Shown here piece by piece: positions 21,764-31,372 of a stretch of 64,000 nucleotides of DNA (the stretch's first letter is position 1; every line of letters begins with the position of its first letter). The translations under genes were made by a program, and so were the position numbers. The DNA is from Anthonomus grandis grandis (taxonomy: Eukaryota > Arthropoda > Insecta > Coleoptera > Curculionidae): the NCBI RefSeq assembly GCF_022605725.1, contig NC_065562.1, forward strand, positions 5,084,001-5,148,000. Reading direction: 5' to 3'. Below the pieces are notes generated by a model. The model was not told the DNA's origin. It did no database searches and saw only the letters and a list, made by a program, of their open reading frames with translations.

Positions 21764-21840
21764 CAACGGGGAGCGTAAGCTCCCGTTGGTTGGGTTGGTT
21801 TGGCTTGGGTTGGGTTGGTTTGGTTTGGTTTGGTTGCAAA
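21764..21840. repeat. Hairpin and degenerate TTGGG tract
   Basis: CCAACGGGGAGC, loop GTAA, GCTCCCGTTGG forms a hairpin at about 21763-21788. On its right is a tract of TTGGG/TTTGG units (21785-21836) in inverse orientation to the AACCC array. The whole 21576-21840 segment is therefore a large imperfect foldback. The retrotransposon fragment follows directly. Confidence 0.85.
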
Positions 21841-21855
21841 CCAAACCAGTTTGAG

Positions 21856-22504
21856 TTGGGGAGAAAATTGCTAGTAAATGAGAGGATCCAGGTATACAGG
21901 GATGGAAGAGATTTACGTGGTGACGCTAAAGAAACAATGCTGAGCGACTGGCAGACAAAGGGGGACCGTTACGAGGGTTAAGCGAAGGTATTTATTCCAA
22001 ATATCTCGGACTGGTATAACCGTAAATGGGGTGAGGTAAATCATTGCACATCCCAAGCCATAATAGGACATGGAGTTTTCTGCTCATACCTAAAAAAAAT
22101 AAAAAAATCCAAGACGATAAATGCTGGTTCTGTGATGAAGCGGACGACCCAGAACATACAATCTTTAAGTGTCAGCAATTTGAATTGTACAGAGAGGTGG
22201 CTCAAAATGAGATTGGGGTCAGAATCACCAAACAAAACGTAGGAAATTTGATTCTACTTACAGAAAAGCACTTCCACACAATTGCCAATATGCTAGAAAA
22301 AATTGTGAATGATAAAATTGTCAAAGAAAGGGAGTAAAGCAGTGAATTGGTGCAATAAAAGAGCTATAATTTAAAGGAACTAAGTGGAAAGCTCTGAAGT
22401 AATGCTAAATCAGCGGTTCCAGAGCAAAAAAAAAATGAGGAAAGGGTTTTAGTGGGTCGGGGTCCGCCGAGAGGCTCCCCTATCACCACACTCAAAAAAA
22501 AAAA
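21856..22504 (+). pseudogene. R1-clade-like retrotransposon 3' end with poly(A)
   Basis: Broken frames read LVNERIQVYRDGRDLRGDAK, ISDWYNRKWGEVNHCTSQAI, IGHGVFCSYLKKI and, after a frameshift in an A-run, CWFCDEADDPEHTIFKC (C-x2-C-x7-H-x4-C). An 'IGHG..F..YL' segment followed by a C-terminal CCHC finger marks the end of ORF2 in R1-clade elements (R1, TRAS, SART) and some relatives. About 160 bp of 3' UTR follows the stop near 22337, then A12 at 22494-22505. The copy is 5'-truncated, with TTGGG repeats on both sides in the same orientation. Confidence 0.75.
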
Positions 22505-22541
22505 AGGTTGGGTTGGGTTGGATTGAGTTGGGTTGGGTATA
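22505..22541 (+). repeat. TTGGG repeats joined to the poly(A)
   Basis: GGTTGGGTTGGGTTGG followed by variant units (ATTGA, GTTGGGTTGGG) starts at the last A of the retrotransposon tail, with no intervening sequence. It has the same orientation as the degenerate tract at 21785-21836. Confidence 0.9.
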
Positions 22542-23433
22542 TCTATGGTCTGTGCGCAGCGCCCTATGTTCCCCTCGCGGTGATAGAGAAACGGAAACAA
22601 ACCAAAACACTGCACACATAGTCCTAGAGTCGACAACCCATTTGACAGATAGCGACTGTCATTTAATTTATGCAAAAAAAACAGCAAAAAATTTAAATAA
22701 ATCTGTTTACCTTTATTTGTGAGTACTTCACATTGTTTATAAGGAAACTATTTGCAAAATACACCTTCCGCCACTTTATTAATTTTTTCCAGATAAAATT
22801 AAGCTATTTAAAAAAGAAAACCGGTGAAAATACCCCAAATTTGACAAAAGACGCTAAACTTCGGAATCATATTATTTTTAATTTGGCCAAAATCTAAAAA
22901 TTACCGAAATAATAATACATTATGGGTGTCTTCGGTATGTTTGTTGCACGAAAATAACAGATTTAGTTACAAGAAAAGGTAAAAACAGTTTTTGTGAATT
23001 TATTTTACGCATAATACCTAACATTTCACGTGACTAAAAAATATAGAGTGAATTTGCTACTTTAGAGAAGGCACTCATAAGTCAGCCACACTGGGGACAA
23101 GGCTGGAGCTGCAGAGTGACAAAACGCAGTAGACGACAGAACTGGCAACACCACACCTAACCTCACCTTAGTTGTAACCTATTCCTATTTGTTGTCAAAA
23201 CTAATCGAATACAGGGTTATCTAATGACGTTATTCTATTCATGTCCCATAGTGAGTGATTTAGTGCGTGATAACACCCTCTTCGTGATAAAATTTGGCTT
23301 TCCGCCACTCTTAGTGAAAAATATATATCCAAATCCACCCATTTTGCAAAAAACCCGACCATTTTTCGTTAGTTTTAACAAAAGCCACTAAACTGCAAAA
23401 TTACCTTTTTAGCAAATAATGGCTTACATATGC

Positions 23434-24330
23434 CCCACTCTTTCCCATTGCCGAACCAAGTTCCCTTAGAACATTGAAAGGCTAGAATTAGCATTGCCGT
23501 GGAACTACGGGCAGTTTGTTTACTTGCAGCATCTGTGATGCAGTGATGCCAAGTGGTTATGTAGAAATGGCCTCTTTAATAAAATATGAAGCATTTTTTT
23601 CATAAAATATGATAAAATACTCTATAAAGAAGTCAACATTCAAAGTTAAATGAATGTAGATAATATCCCTATATTAGAAAAAAAGGCAAAGTTGATTACA
23701 CTGTCATAAGTAATCTTTACCAGTGACTTCATCAAAAAATTTTTACATATTATGACAATATCAGTATTTACTTGTGAAAAAATCGCTCTAAGTCGCCTTT
23801 TTCCTATTGTGCACAAGTTTTTACTATCGTAACAGTTCACAAAAACACTGGAATGACTCAACCTTTTTCCTTTTTCGACCAAAAAGTAAAGAAAAAACAC
23901 AGAACTTCACAAATACCGAATGTAAACACAAAGTCGGTTGTCAAGATGACATTTCGCAAGATGACATCAGCTTTTGCCTGCAATGTTGCCATTTCAAATT
24001 TTTTGGAAGCGGTTTTAGAAATAAGAATGTTAACTTTTTTTTGCTTTGAAGTTGTTATTTTTGCGCTAGAACAACATATATCTATTACTACTTTTTATTT
24101 TGAATCCAAAATCTTACATCAATAAGTTAAATTAACATTATAAGATGTGTTGATATATAGCTGAAAATTTTCTGTTTTGAAAATACATGTAAACTTGACA
24201 ACAGAGAATCAATGAATATGTTTGTAAACAAAACACTCCCCTTGCCCCTGTGCACATGTTGAACTCAAACAAAGTTGTTTACTAATTCTAGCCTTTCAAT
24301 ATCCAAAGCAAGTTCCTAAACACAAAGAGT
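23434..24330. mobile_element. Possible foldback/MITE with 60-bp inverted repeats
   Basis: The left arm (about 23428-23492), containing CATTGAAAGGCTAGAATTAG, has an imperfect inverse at about 24277-24335 (CTAATTCTAGCCTTTCAATA). The interior contains no recognisable protein; the open frames at 23807-24125 look like chance. The target duplication was not resolved. The type is unknown. Confidence 0.5.
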
Positions 24331-24335
24331 GGAAA

Positions 24336-25300
24336 TATGAGGAAAAATCCTATTATCAATAACAAACCAAAAAAATGTATTTTCCGGCTCTCACTGAACT
24401 GGAAGATTTTTGTAGGTTGCACTTAAACGAAAGAAGCTCAGTTTTAGCATTTAGTCACAAGAGATTGGAGTCACACCAGCCCTTAATAGCAATAAAGGTA
24501 ATTTAGAATGTAAAACAATTACTTGGCAAAGCAAATAGAGATTAAAAAAAATAACAAAAAAGTTAAGACTCATCTTAAATCGCCAGAAAATATTCTAAAA
24601 TCTAAATATAAATATTTTACTACATCGCACTTGACACGAATAAAGAAAAAAACAGACTGCAATTCCATAAAATAATTATTAAACAATGAAAGATGATTTT
24701 TTTTTTTGTATTTAGAGCAATTGATATATTATTCAATGCAACCAAATACACATCCATCTTCAGTGCCAACTAAAAGTGAAGTGAAAATTAATACAAATGT
24801 TTTTGAACATTTTAATAAGAAAGTTAAATAATGTGCAAGAAATATTGCAATAATTCTTTTAGAGCTTACTTGTCAATGGACTTTCATGTAAGTTTTTTTC
24901 TTCAGCATTGGAGCCAAGACAAAGCACTCTAGGTGTATCCAACACATTTAGAAACATGAGACTAATTGATACGTTTAAAATCGTTTTGAAATTAATAATA
25001 CCAATAACTCCTATACCAATAACAGTTAAAGTCTAGTCTACTTAGTTTAAAAGTTATGAATATTAAATTATTACATGAACTAGGTGTGTTTGGAAAATAT
25101 AATATAAGAAAATAACCGAAATTTTTAAATATCGCGGGTTTGGAGAGTGCAATAATCAATTTTGTTTTGTAATATTGGTAAACATGTCTTTAAAGTATAA
25201 TAAAATTTTCAGCCGAGTTCATTATTTACTTTGTCAGTGGTAGCTGCTAAGGTTAGAAGTGTTTTATGATCTCGGCGATTTTCGTTGATTTCGATGATGA
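24336..25300. other. Intron DNA, unassigned
   Basis: AT-rich, with poly(A)/poly(T) runs. No coding or repeat structure that I can name. Confidence 0.35.
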
Positions 25301-25575
25301 TTTTGAAATATACAGACTTGAGACACAAGTTTGGTGAAAAAACATGTTAACACCCCTGGGCTGGGGTGACACCACTCCTAAAATCTTATACGGAAAGAGG
25401 AGTCAAGTGATCCTTATTTCAAATGTCTTTCAATTCCCTTTGTAATGATGTAAAATCCATGTACTACAATTCATTAGTTTTGGAGATTTATTGATTTCAA
25501 GCTTAAAGTACACTTTTATAAAAGGTAAAAAACACAAAATCTACAGCATCACAAATACATTTAATAAAATAACGA

Positions 25576-25614
25576 AGGTTACATGTTTCGCTCGACTAGA
25601 GCATCATCAGACCT
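25576..25614 (-). ncRNA. Hammerhead-ribozyme-like motif, minus copy
   Basis: Identical on the minus strand to the 39-nt motif at 27303-27341. It lies in the terminal region downstream of the Penelope endonuclease frame, where this class is known to carry hammerheads. Confidence 0.7.
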
Positions 25615-25809
25615 AAACAATAATTAAAATTATGTAACCCGAAAAAAGGAGAATTCAACAAAAACTTACCATAACATACACAAAACACCTGATATATAAG
25701 TAAACAAAGATTACAATAAAGTGGCACTATCTATGTACAAAGAACTCAACTAAACAATCAAATCACTTTATACGTTTTAGACATCTAACCATCAGTTAAG
25801 GCTCTAGAA

Positions 25810-26160
25810 CTACTTGAGGTTATTAAAAACTAGGTGGCCATCAAAATCAAACCTTTCATTAACACAGGACAGATCTGGGCTTTTAAAAGCTTTACTAATC
25901 TCCATTGTCTCCAACAAGTCTAGTTTTTTACTTTTGTTGCATTGATGCAGTATTTTTATATTTTGGCTGTCAGGAAAATCATGTTTGGAGTCGAGAAGGT
26001 GATTAGCAAAAGCTGATCTGGTCACTGTGATTTCGGTATTTTTAAATTTATTGTATTGGGCCTTGTGTTCACTAATCCTAGTAGAAATCTTCCTACCAGA
26101 CTGGCCGACGTACACTGCAGGGCACTCTTTACACCTAATCTCATAAACTCCTGGAGAAAA
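25810..26160 (-). pseudogene. Penelope-like GIY-YIG endonuclease domain
   Basis: Reads VYEIRCKECPAVYVGQSGRK (the YVGQSGR equivalent of the GIY-YIG core), then ISTRISEHKAQYNKFK with conserved R and E/H residues, 'SAFANHLLDSKHDF', and a stop after HLVFNNLK. It lies at the C-terminus of the element's single ORF, as expected. The open part starts at 26115; upstream frames to the RT are broken. Confidence 0.85.
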
Positions 26161-26399
26161 TAGCGGGGGTAGTTTATCTTTAGTTTTAATTAGATGTCTT
26201 TTTACGGTATTATTGGTTTTAAAAGCTGGGGTTATGCCAAAGGAAGAAAAAAAGCGGAATAGTTGTGACGAAATTGGCCCAAAATAAGTAAACGACTTAA
26301 AAGTTAATATAGTTTGTTTGTTGTCTGATAAAATTAAATAATAATTTATACTTGTTCACATACTGAAAATACATTTTATATATAGGTTTAAGAGGGAAA

Positions 26400-26985
26400 A
26401 AGTTACTGACTGCTAGTTGTTAAATGGTAAGGAGTTCTTTTTTAAAAGCTTCACGAGAAAGTGGGATGTTAAAAAGTCTGTAAAATAAAGAATGGAAAGC
26501 AGCAGATTTATGTGAGGACGGTGATGTTGAATTATATTGTATAATATTATCTGTTGTTGCTTGTTTACGAAATATTTCAAAGGATATCTTATTTCTTTCC
26601 CTCTTAAGTAATAAATCTAAGAATGGTAAGGTGTTGTTCTGTTCCCGTTCGATTTTGAACTCAATTTTAGAGTGAAGAGAGTTGACATAATTATGGAAAT
26701 TTGTAAGCTCTACCTCACTTCCATTCTAAATCAAACATATATCATCCACATACCGTTTATAAAAGATGATGTTATTTTTAAAATTACTGCTCATTATTTT
26801 TGTTTCTAAGTTGCTAAGAAATACTTCACTAAGAAATGGCGATAAACAAGAGCCCATTGCTAGTCCTTCTTTTTGTTTGAAAAAACGGTTGCTAAATTGG
26901 AAAAAATTTTGATCTAACACAGTAGAAAGAAGCAAAAGTAGATTTTCCACCAAAAGTGAATCAAGTTTCCCCCTGAGAAGTAAAA
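26400..26985 (-). pseudogene. Penelope-like reverse transcriptase segment
   Basis: Reads QFSNRFFKQKEGLAMGSCLS, PFLSEVFLSNLE, FYKRYVDDICLIW (catalytic YVDD), IEFKIEREQNNTLPFLDLLL, then 'SFEIFRKQATTDN'. The order 'QKEGLAMGSCLSP', 'RYVDD' and 'LPFLDLLL' is typical of Penelope RTs. The N-terminal RT blocks are missing because the copy is truncated at the head-to-head junction near 26985. Confidence 0.88.
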
Positions 26986-27302
26986 GTAAAAAACTAGACT
27001 TGTTGGAGGCAATGGAGATTAGTAAAGCTTTTAAAAGCCCAGATCTGTCCTGTGTTAATGAAAGGTTTGATTTTGATGGCCACCTAGTTTTTAATAACCT
27101 CAAGTAGTTCTAGACTCTTAAATGATGGTTAGATTTCTAAAACGTATAAAGTGATTTGTTTGTTTAGTTGAGTTCTTTGTACATAGATAGTGCCACTTTA
27201 TTGTAATCTTTGTTTACTTATATATCAGGTGTTTTGTGTATGTTATGGTAAGTTTTTGTTAAATTCTCCTTTTTTCGGGTTACATAATTTTAATTATTGT
27301 TT

Positions 27303-27341
27303 AGGTCTGATGATGCTCTAGTCGAGCGAAACATGTAACCT
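27303..27341 (+). ncRNA. Hammerhead-ribozyme-like motif, plus copy
   Basis: Order of parts: AGGT (stem I 5'), CTGATGA (core), U, GCTC-TAGTC-GAGC (stem II hairpin), GAAAC (core; C starts stem III), AT loop, GT then A (cleavage-site position 17, NUH rule obeyed), ACCT (stem I 3', pairs with AGGT). The predicted cut is after 27337. One extra U between CTGATGA and stem II departs from the consensus, but the decayed copy at 1336 has it too. Confidence 0.7.
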
Positions 27342-27412
27342 TCGTTATTTTATTAAATGTATTTGTGATGCTGTAGATTTTGTGTTTTTTACCTTTTATA
27401 AAAGTGTATGAC

Positions 27413-28045
27413 CAGCATCTTTGGGATAATGGATGAATTTTTCGAGTTAAAGTAGACTTCAATAGGTACATTAAATTAGTTTGTAGTAGTTTAAAAAAAA
27501 ATGTAGTAAAAGCATTTGCTTAATAAGTAAGTACTTTTCTTCACTACGCCCATAGTTTCTGTTGACGAAAATAGCGGTTGGAGCGTTTTTCTGAAAAAAA
27601 AGTTGTTTATTGAAGAAAGTTAAGAAGGGAATATCTTTTATTTTTTAAATAGGAAAAAATTAAAAGTACTAAATTCCTATTTAATTTTAAAAAGGAATAT
27701 AGTACATAGCTTGCGATTGATTCGACCAAACTTTGTTGTTAAAATACTGTTTAATGTTTTATACATAAATTAACCATGGTATATTCCAACAACAGGAAGG
27801 GTTGAAATTATCGAAATATTTTTCAGAAATAATCAGTGGGCTAATAAAATAGCATAAATATTTAATGAACGACATGAGAACAGTAACGAGCATCGAAAAT
27901 ATGTTATAGAACTAACTTGTAGATAAATTTCGGGAAACTGGATTAGTCGCCAATAAAAAAAGCAACATTGAAAATCCCATATGGAACGAAGCAATAGAAG
28001 TTTGGATTTTAGGGCTAGTTTTTATATATAAAAACGGGTAATAAG
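27413..28045. other. Intron/element F DNA with one half of an inverted repeat
   Basis: GGGATAATGGATGAATTTTT and TCGAGTTAAAG (27420-27450) recur inverted at about 28433-28464. The rest is AT-rich without coding signal. Confidence 0.5.
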
Positions 28046-28092
28046 TGGTGGTAATAAGTGGACGCACCCGGTGCGTCCGTTTATTACCACCA
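28046..28092. repeat. 22-bp hairpin, GC-rich tip
   Basis: TGGTGGTAATAAGTGGACGC and AC, loop CCG, then the inverse with a single mismatch. It lies 9 bp left of a solo mariner end. Confidence 0.9.
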
Positions 28093-28101
28093 TAATACAT
28101 A

Positions 28102-28270
28102 CAGGGTGGTCCATTTAACTTGAGACATCGCAATATCTCGAAAACTAAACATGTATCTAGAAAATGTTTCATGTGAAGTTTCAATGGTTTTCAGGGGGCC
28201 ATAAAATGACGTCATTTGTTTGACCTTGAGTGGACGTCTTCAAGGTCAAACAAAGGTCAACTTCAATTTT
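28102..28270 (+). repeat. Solo mariner-like terminal repeat
   Basis: TA|CAGGGTGGTCCATTTAACTT and following sequence, with no inverted partner found. It contains ATGACGTCAT and an inverted pair TTTGACCTTGA/TCAAGGTCAAA at about 28220-28255. It is followed to 28500 by DNA with no recognised feature. Confidence 0.6.
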
Positions 28271-28529
28271 TTGCATAGAAACCTTTATTTTTTTTAATAG
28301 TATCTATAAATCAGATAAAAAGTAAGTAACTTTCATCTGACACTTTTTTACATGGGACCTCTCCTTTTCAAGATAATAATTCTTGATTCTTTTACGATTT
28401 TTTTCCTTAACAATGACATTATAAACAGGAATAGCTTTAACTCGAAAAATTCATCCATTATCCTAAAAATGCCTAAAAGTAAAATGTCCAAAAATCCTAA
28501 AAGTATTTCTTAGTAACTTAGAAAAAAAA

Positions 28530-28795
28530 TAATGAGCAGTAATTTTAAAAATAACATAATCTTTTATAAACGGTATGTGGATGATATATGTTTGATTTGG
28601 AATGGAAGTGAGGTAGAGCTTACAAATTTCCATAATTATGTGAGAGTTGACATAATTATGGAAATTTGTATGGAAAACGGATTCTCAGGCCGAAATTTAT
28701 TAAGAATACTTTTTTTACAAGAAAAGATTGGAAAATTAGAATTTTTTACTAAAACTTTATTATACAGTGTAACAAAAAAGTGTTGGTATTTTTAA
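28530..28795 (+). pseudogene. Second Penelope-like RT fragment
   Basis: Contains YKRYVDDICLIW and 'ELTNFHNYV', identical to the minus-strand copy at 26735-26800. It then runs into an inverted repeat of CATAATTATGGAAATTTGTA (about 28620-28672) that scrambles the frame. It is only about 90 codons long. Confidence 0.8.
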
Positions 28796-29105
28796 CACAG
28801 GCAACATACCACAGGTAGCGGCCTCTGCAAGGTATAGCGAATCCGTGAACGGCTTTTAATTTCTCGTTCCAAAAAACCCCCTCACACCATATTTTAATTT
28901 AATATCTTATGAAACACTCGACTTACTTCAAAAAAACGATTTTATATTTCTCATTTTGACGCCCTGTATATTGAATACCGAGTGCCCAATTAAAAAATGG
29001 CATAACGAAAGTGGCATTATTTTGGTCCAACCTATATATGGCCGGCGGATTGGCCTCCTTTTTCCGGACACCCTGTATATATATAAATTTACCACCCGGT
29101 ATATA
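28796..29105. other. Cluster of eroded mariner-type ends
   Basis: GACGCCCTG|TA near 28973 and GACACCCTG|TA near 29075 look like right-hand mariner ends without partners. No coding signal. Confidence 0.5.
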
Positions 29106-31024
29106 CAGTGCGAACGTAAAGGTTGGAATAAATTCATTTAAAATTCAGGGGTATGTTCAAAAAAAAAACGCTCGGACATGTCGATTTTTATTTTTAACTG
29201 CGGGTTTTCTTACTATAATTTTATGTATACAGGGTGGCCCAGAAATAAGTTACGGTCATCAACGTAATTTTTTTAAATGTAAACACCTATTTTTTATTTT
29301 AGATTTAGGTTCTACATCAAATTCTAAGTACACTTCATGTACCATGTCCTATACCTAAACTCGACCGTTGACGATTGAACACAATAAAAGGCTATTTTTG
29401 GAAGAGTTATTTATATCAAGCAAGAATACATAAAAATATTTTAATTAATTTATTAAGTGTTGAAAATGGCTGCCACGAACCTCTTGGCAATATCCCAGTC
29501 GATGCTGAAATTCTTGTAAAACGTTATCGATAACAGAAGGATCTATCAATCTTATTTCTTCCGTTATTCTAATTTTTAAGTCTTCAATGTTGTTTGGCCA
29601 ATTAACATAAACTTTGGACTTAAGATACCCCCACAAAAAAAAAATCTAAAAGAGTCAGATCCGGCGATCTGGCCGGCCATTCAATTGCACCCCTCCGACC
29701 AATCCAACGTCCAGGGAAAACGGTATCCAGGTACTGGCGCACGGGACGAGTGTAATGGGCTGGAGCTCCATCTTGCTGATACCATAAGGAATTATCTAAT
29801 ATATCCGGGTCTTCTGGATCGGGGTATAAAGTGGCAAGGCATGGAACCAAGTCATTTTCTAAAAACTCTAAATACCTCTCACCATTCAAGTATCCTTCAA
29901 AGAAAAAGGGCCCTATAACCCTGTTTTCAATCACCCCCGCCCAAACATTTACTTTTTGAGGGACTTGGCTGTGGCACTCCATCATCCAGTGCGGATTTTC
30001 AGTAGCTCAATATCGGCAGTTTTGCCGGTTTACACTACCATGAAGACAAAACGTTGCCTCATCAGAAAATACAATTTTTTTTGAAAATTGTGGATTAGCA
30101 TAGCACAAGTCCATAAGTCTCTCACAAAATTCTAAACGCCTATCTGGGTCATCTTCATTTAGTTCATGAACCAATTGAACTTTGTAAGGGTGCCATTTAT
30201 TTATACCTAAATACTTAACGATGGATGTCTGGGATATCTGATTTTCTAACGCAATATTGCGAGTCGCTTTATGGCAATCTTCTTCAACTGCCAGCAAAAC
30301 ATTTAGTTGCTTCTCTTCTGATATACTTGACCGACCTTTCGTATAATTATCCCTGACATAACCCAAATCCCGATATTTCTGTTCTATTTTACTGACAGTA
30401 CTTTGAGATATACGTGGCCTATAAGGATACTTGGCATGATAAATTTCACAGACTTCCATCTGAGTGCGCATCCTGTTTCCATAACCAATCATCATCAAAA
30501 TCTCTATTCGCTCTCGCTCACTAAGACGTACCATTTTTCAAAATTTCAATTTTATCTTTTGATAAACTTAACACAAGCAAAACTTTGCTTAGGCATCTAA
30601 ATCAAACTAAATTCACTCAAAATTATTTGATGTCAACAAATTGTGACAAGTTAACAATCAAAAACACCAACCACAAATGTAAATAACCAAACAATAACTG
30701 ATAGGTTGCTTGATATAAATAACTATTCCAAAAATAGCCTTTTATTGTGTTCAATCGTCAACGGTCGAGTTTAGGTATAGGACATGGTACATGAAATGTA
30801 CTTAGAATTTGATGTAGAACCTAAATCTAAAATAAAAAATAGGTGTTTACATTTAAAAAAATTACGTTGATGACCGTAACTTATTTTTGAGCCACCCTGT
30901 ATACATAAAATTATAGTAAGAAAACCCGCAGTTAAAAATAAAAATCGACATGTCCGAGCGTTTTTTTTTTTGAACATACCCCTGAATTTTAAATGAATTT
31001 ATTCCAACCTTTACGTTCGCACTG
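29106..31024 (-). mobile_element. Mariner-like element I
   Basis: The outer ends are TA|CAGTGCGAACGTAAAGGTTG (29106) and its inverse (31024, TA at 31025-31026). The inverted repeats continue without a break for about 330 bp and contain, at 29228 and 30901, TA|CAGGGTGGC, which itself looks like a mariner end. Either the TIR includes an internal end-like motif, or a 1670-bp element (29230-30899) sits at the centre of an older palindromic element. It lies inside element F. Confidence 0.88.
29445..30534 (-). pseudogene. Element I DD41D transposase with two defects
   Basis: Starts MVRLSERERIEILMMIGYGN. The HTH region includes 'RISQSTVSKIEQKYRDLGY'. Catalytic Asp residues lie in KIVFSDEATFCLHG, WYQQDGAPAHYT and SPDLTLLDFF, with 41 residues between the last two. 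Defects: TGG-to-TGA at CRY*ATENPHW (about 30005) and a frameshift in an A/T run near 29640. After it the frame resumes as WGYLKSKVYVNWPNNIEDLK and ends HFQHLIN*. Otherwise full length (about 360 codons). Confidence 0.9.
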
Positions 31025-31119
31025 TATATTATACCTCTGTGTCTGGTTTTACCTGAACCGAAAATTTGGTAATTTTGCAATTACATTTAATTGAATAATT
31101 CAAGATTCGCTTATTAAAA

Positions 31120-31372
31120 TGTTTTGAAACTTTCCACGAGGCCAGATTGGTCTCGTATCCAACGGATTCTAAAGGCTCATAGTTTTCATTCATATAAAAT
31201 TCAAGCTCGTACAAGAACTTAATGAAGACGATTTTGAGCGAAATATAAACAATGAACATTTTCTATTCAACACTTGCTTTTCTGACGAATGTTCCTTTTT
31301 CTTAAAGGCGTGGTAAATGGTCACGACTGCCGATATTGGTCCGATTCTAATCGCAGAATTTATCACGAAGTA
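31120..31372 (+). pseudogene. Element F transposase, first catalytic region
   Basis: Broken N-terminal part, then NTCFSDECSFFLKGVVNGHD (first Asp) and CRYWSDSNRRIYHEV, cut at 31372 by the insertion of element G at a TA. The C-terminal part continues at 33914. Confidence 0.75.

Larger units (their letters stand above)
20913..23405. mobile_element. Long-TIR element T carrying telomere-like DNA
   Basis: TIRs of about 340-360 bp (20913-21255 and about 23040-23405) start GGTAATTYTGCAGTTTAG and stay near-identical through blocks such as GGGTGTTATCACGCACTAAA. The 8-bp sequence TTTTTAGC directly abuts both ends (20905-20912 and 23406-23413), an exact target duplication. A G-rich start, long TIRs and an 8-9 bp TSD recall Mutator-like or foldback elements; no transposase is present, so it is non-autonomous. 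Its 1.8-kb interior holds pentanucleotide arrays and a retrotransposon 3' end. A 79-94 bp internal direct repeat (21472-21550 and 22767-22860) flanks that cargo. Confidence 0.85.
25505..27412 (-). mobile_element. Penelope-like element with inverted 3' copy
   Basis: Minus-strand copy 25505-about 26985: RT, then GIY-YIG endonuclease, then a 3' terminal region. A second partial copy (about 26985-27412, plus strand) is joined head-to-head and contains only the end of the endonuclease frame plus the terminal region. 25505-25945 and 26970-27412 therefore form an inverted repeat of about 430 bp. Inverted or tandem terminal copies are common in Penelope-like elements. No target duplication resolved. 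Confidence 0.85.

Noticed and set aside
21472..21854. Open frames of about 60-110 codons in all frames across the pentanucleotide arrays (GWDGM/QPNPT-type repeats)
   Set aside because: Five-base repeats lack stops in every frame; these are not genes.
23807..24125. Small proteins from the 80-90 codon frames
   Set aside because: No similarity to known families recognised, overlapping frames, and they lie within a foldback-like repeat.
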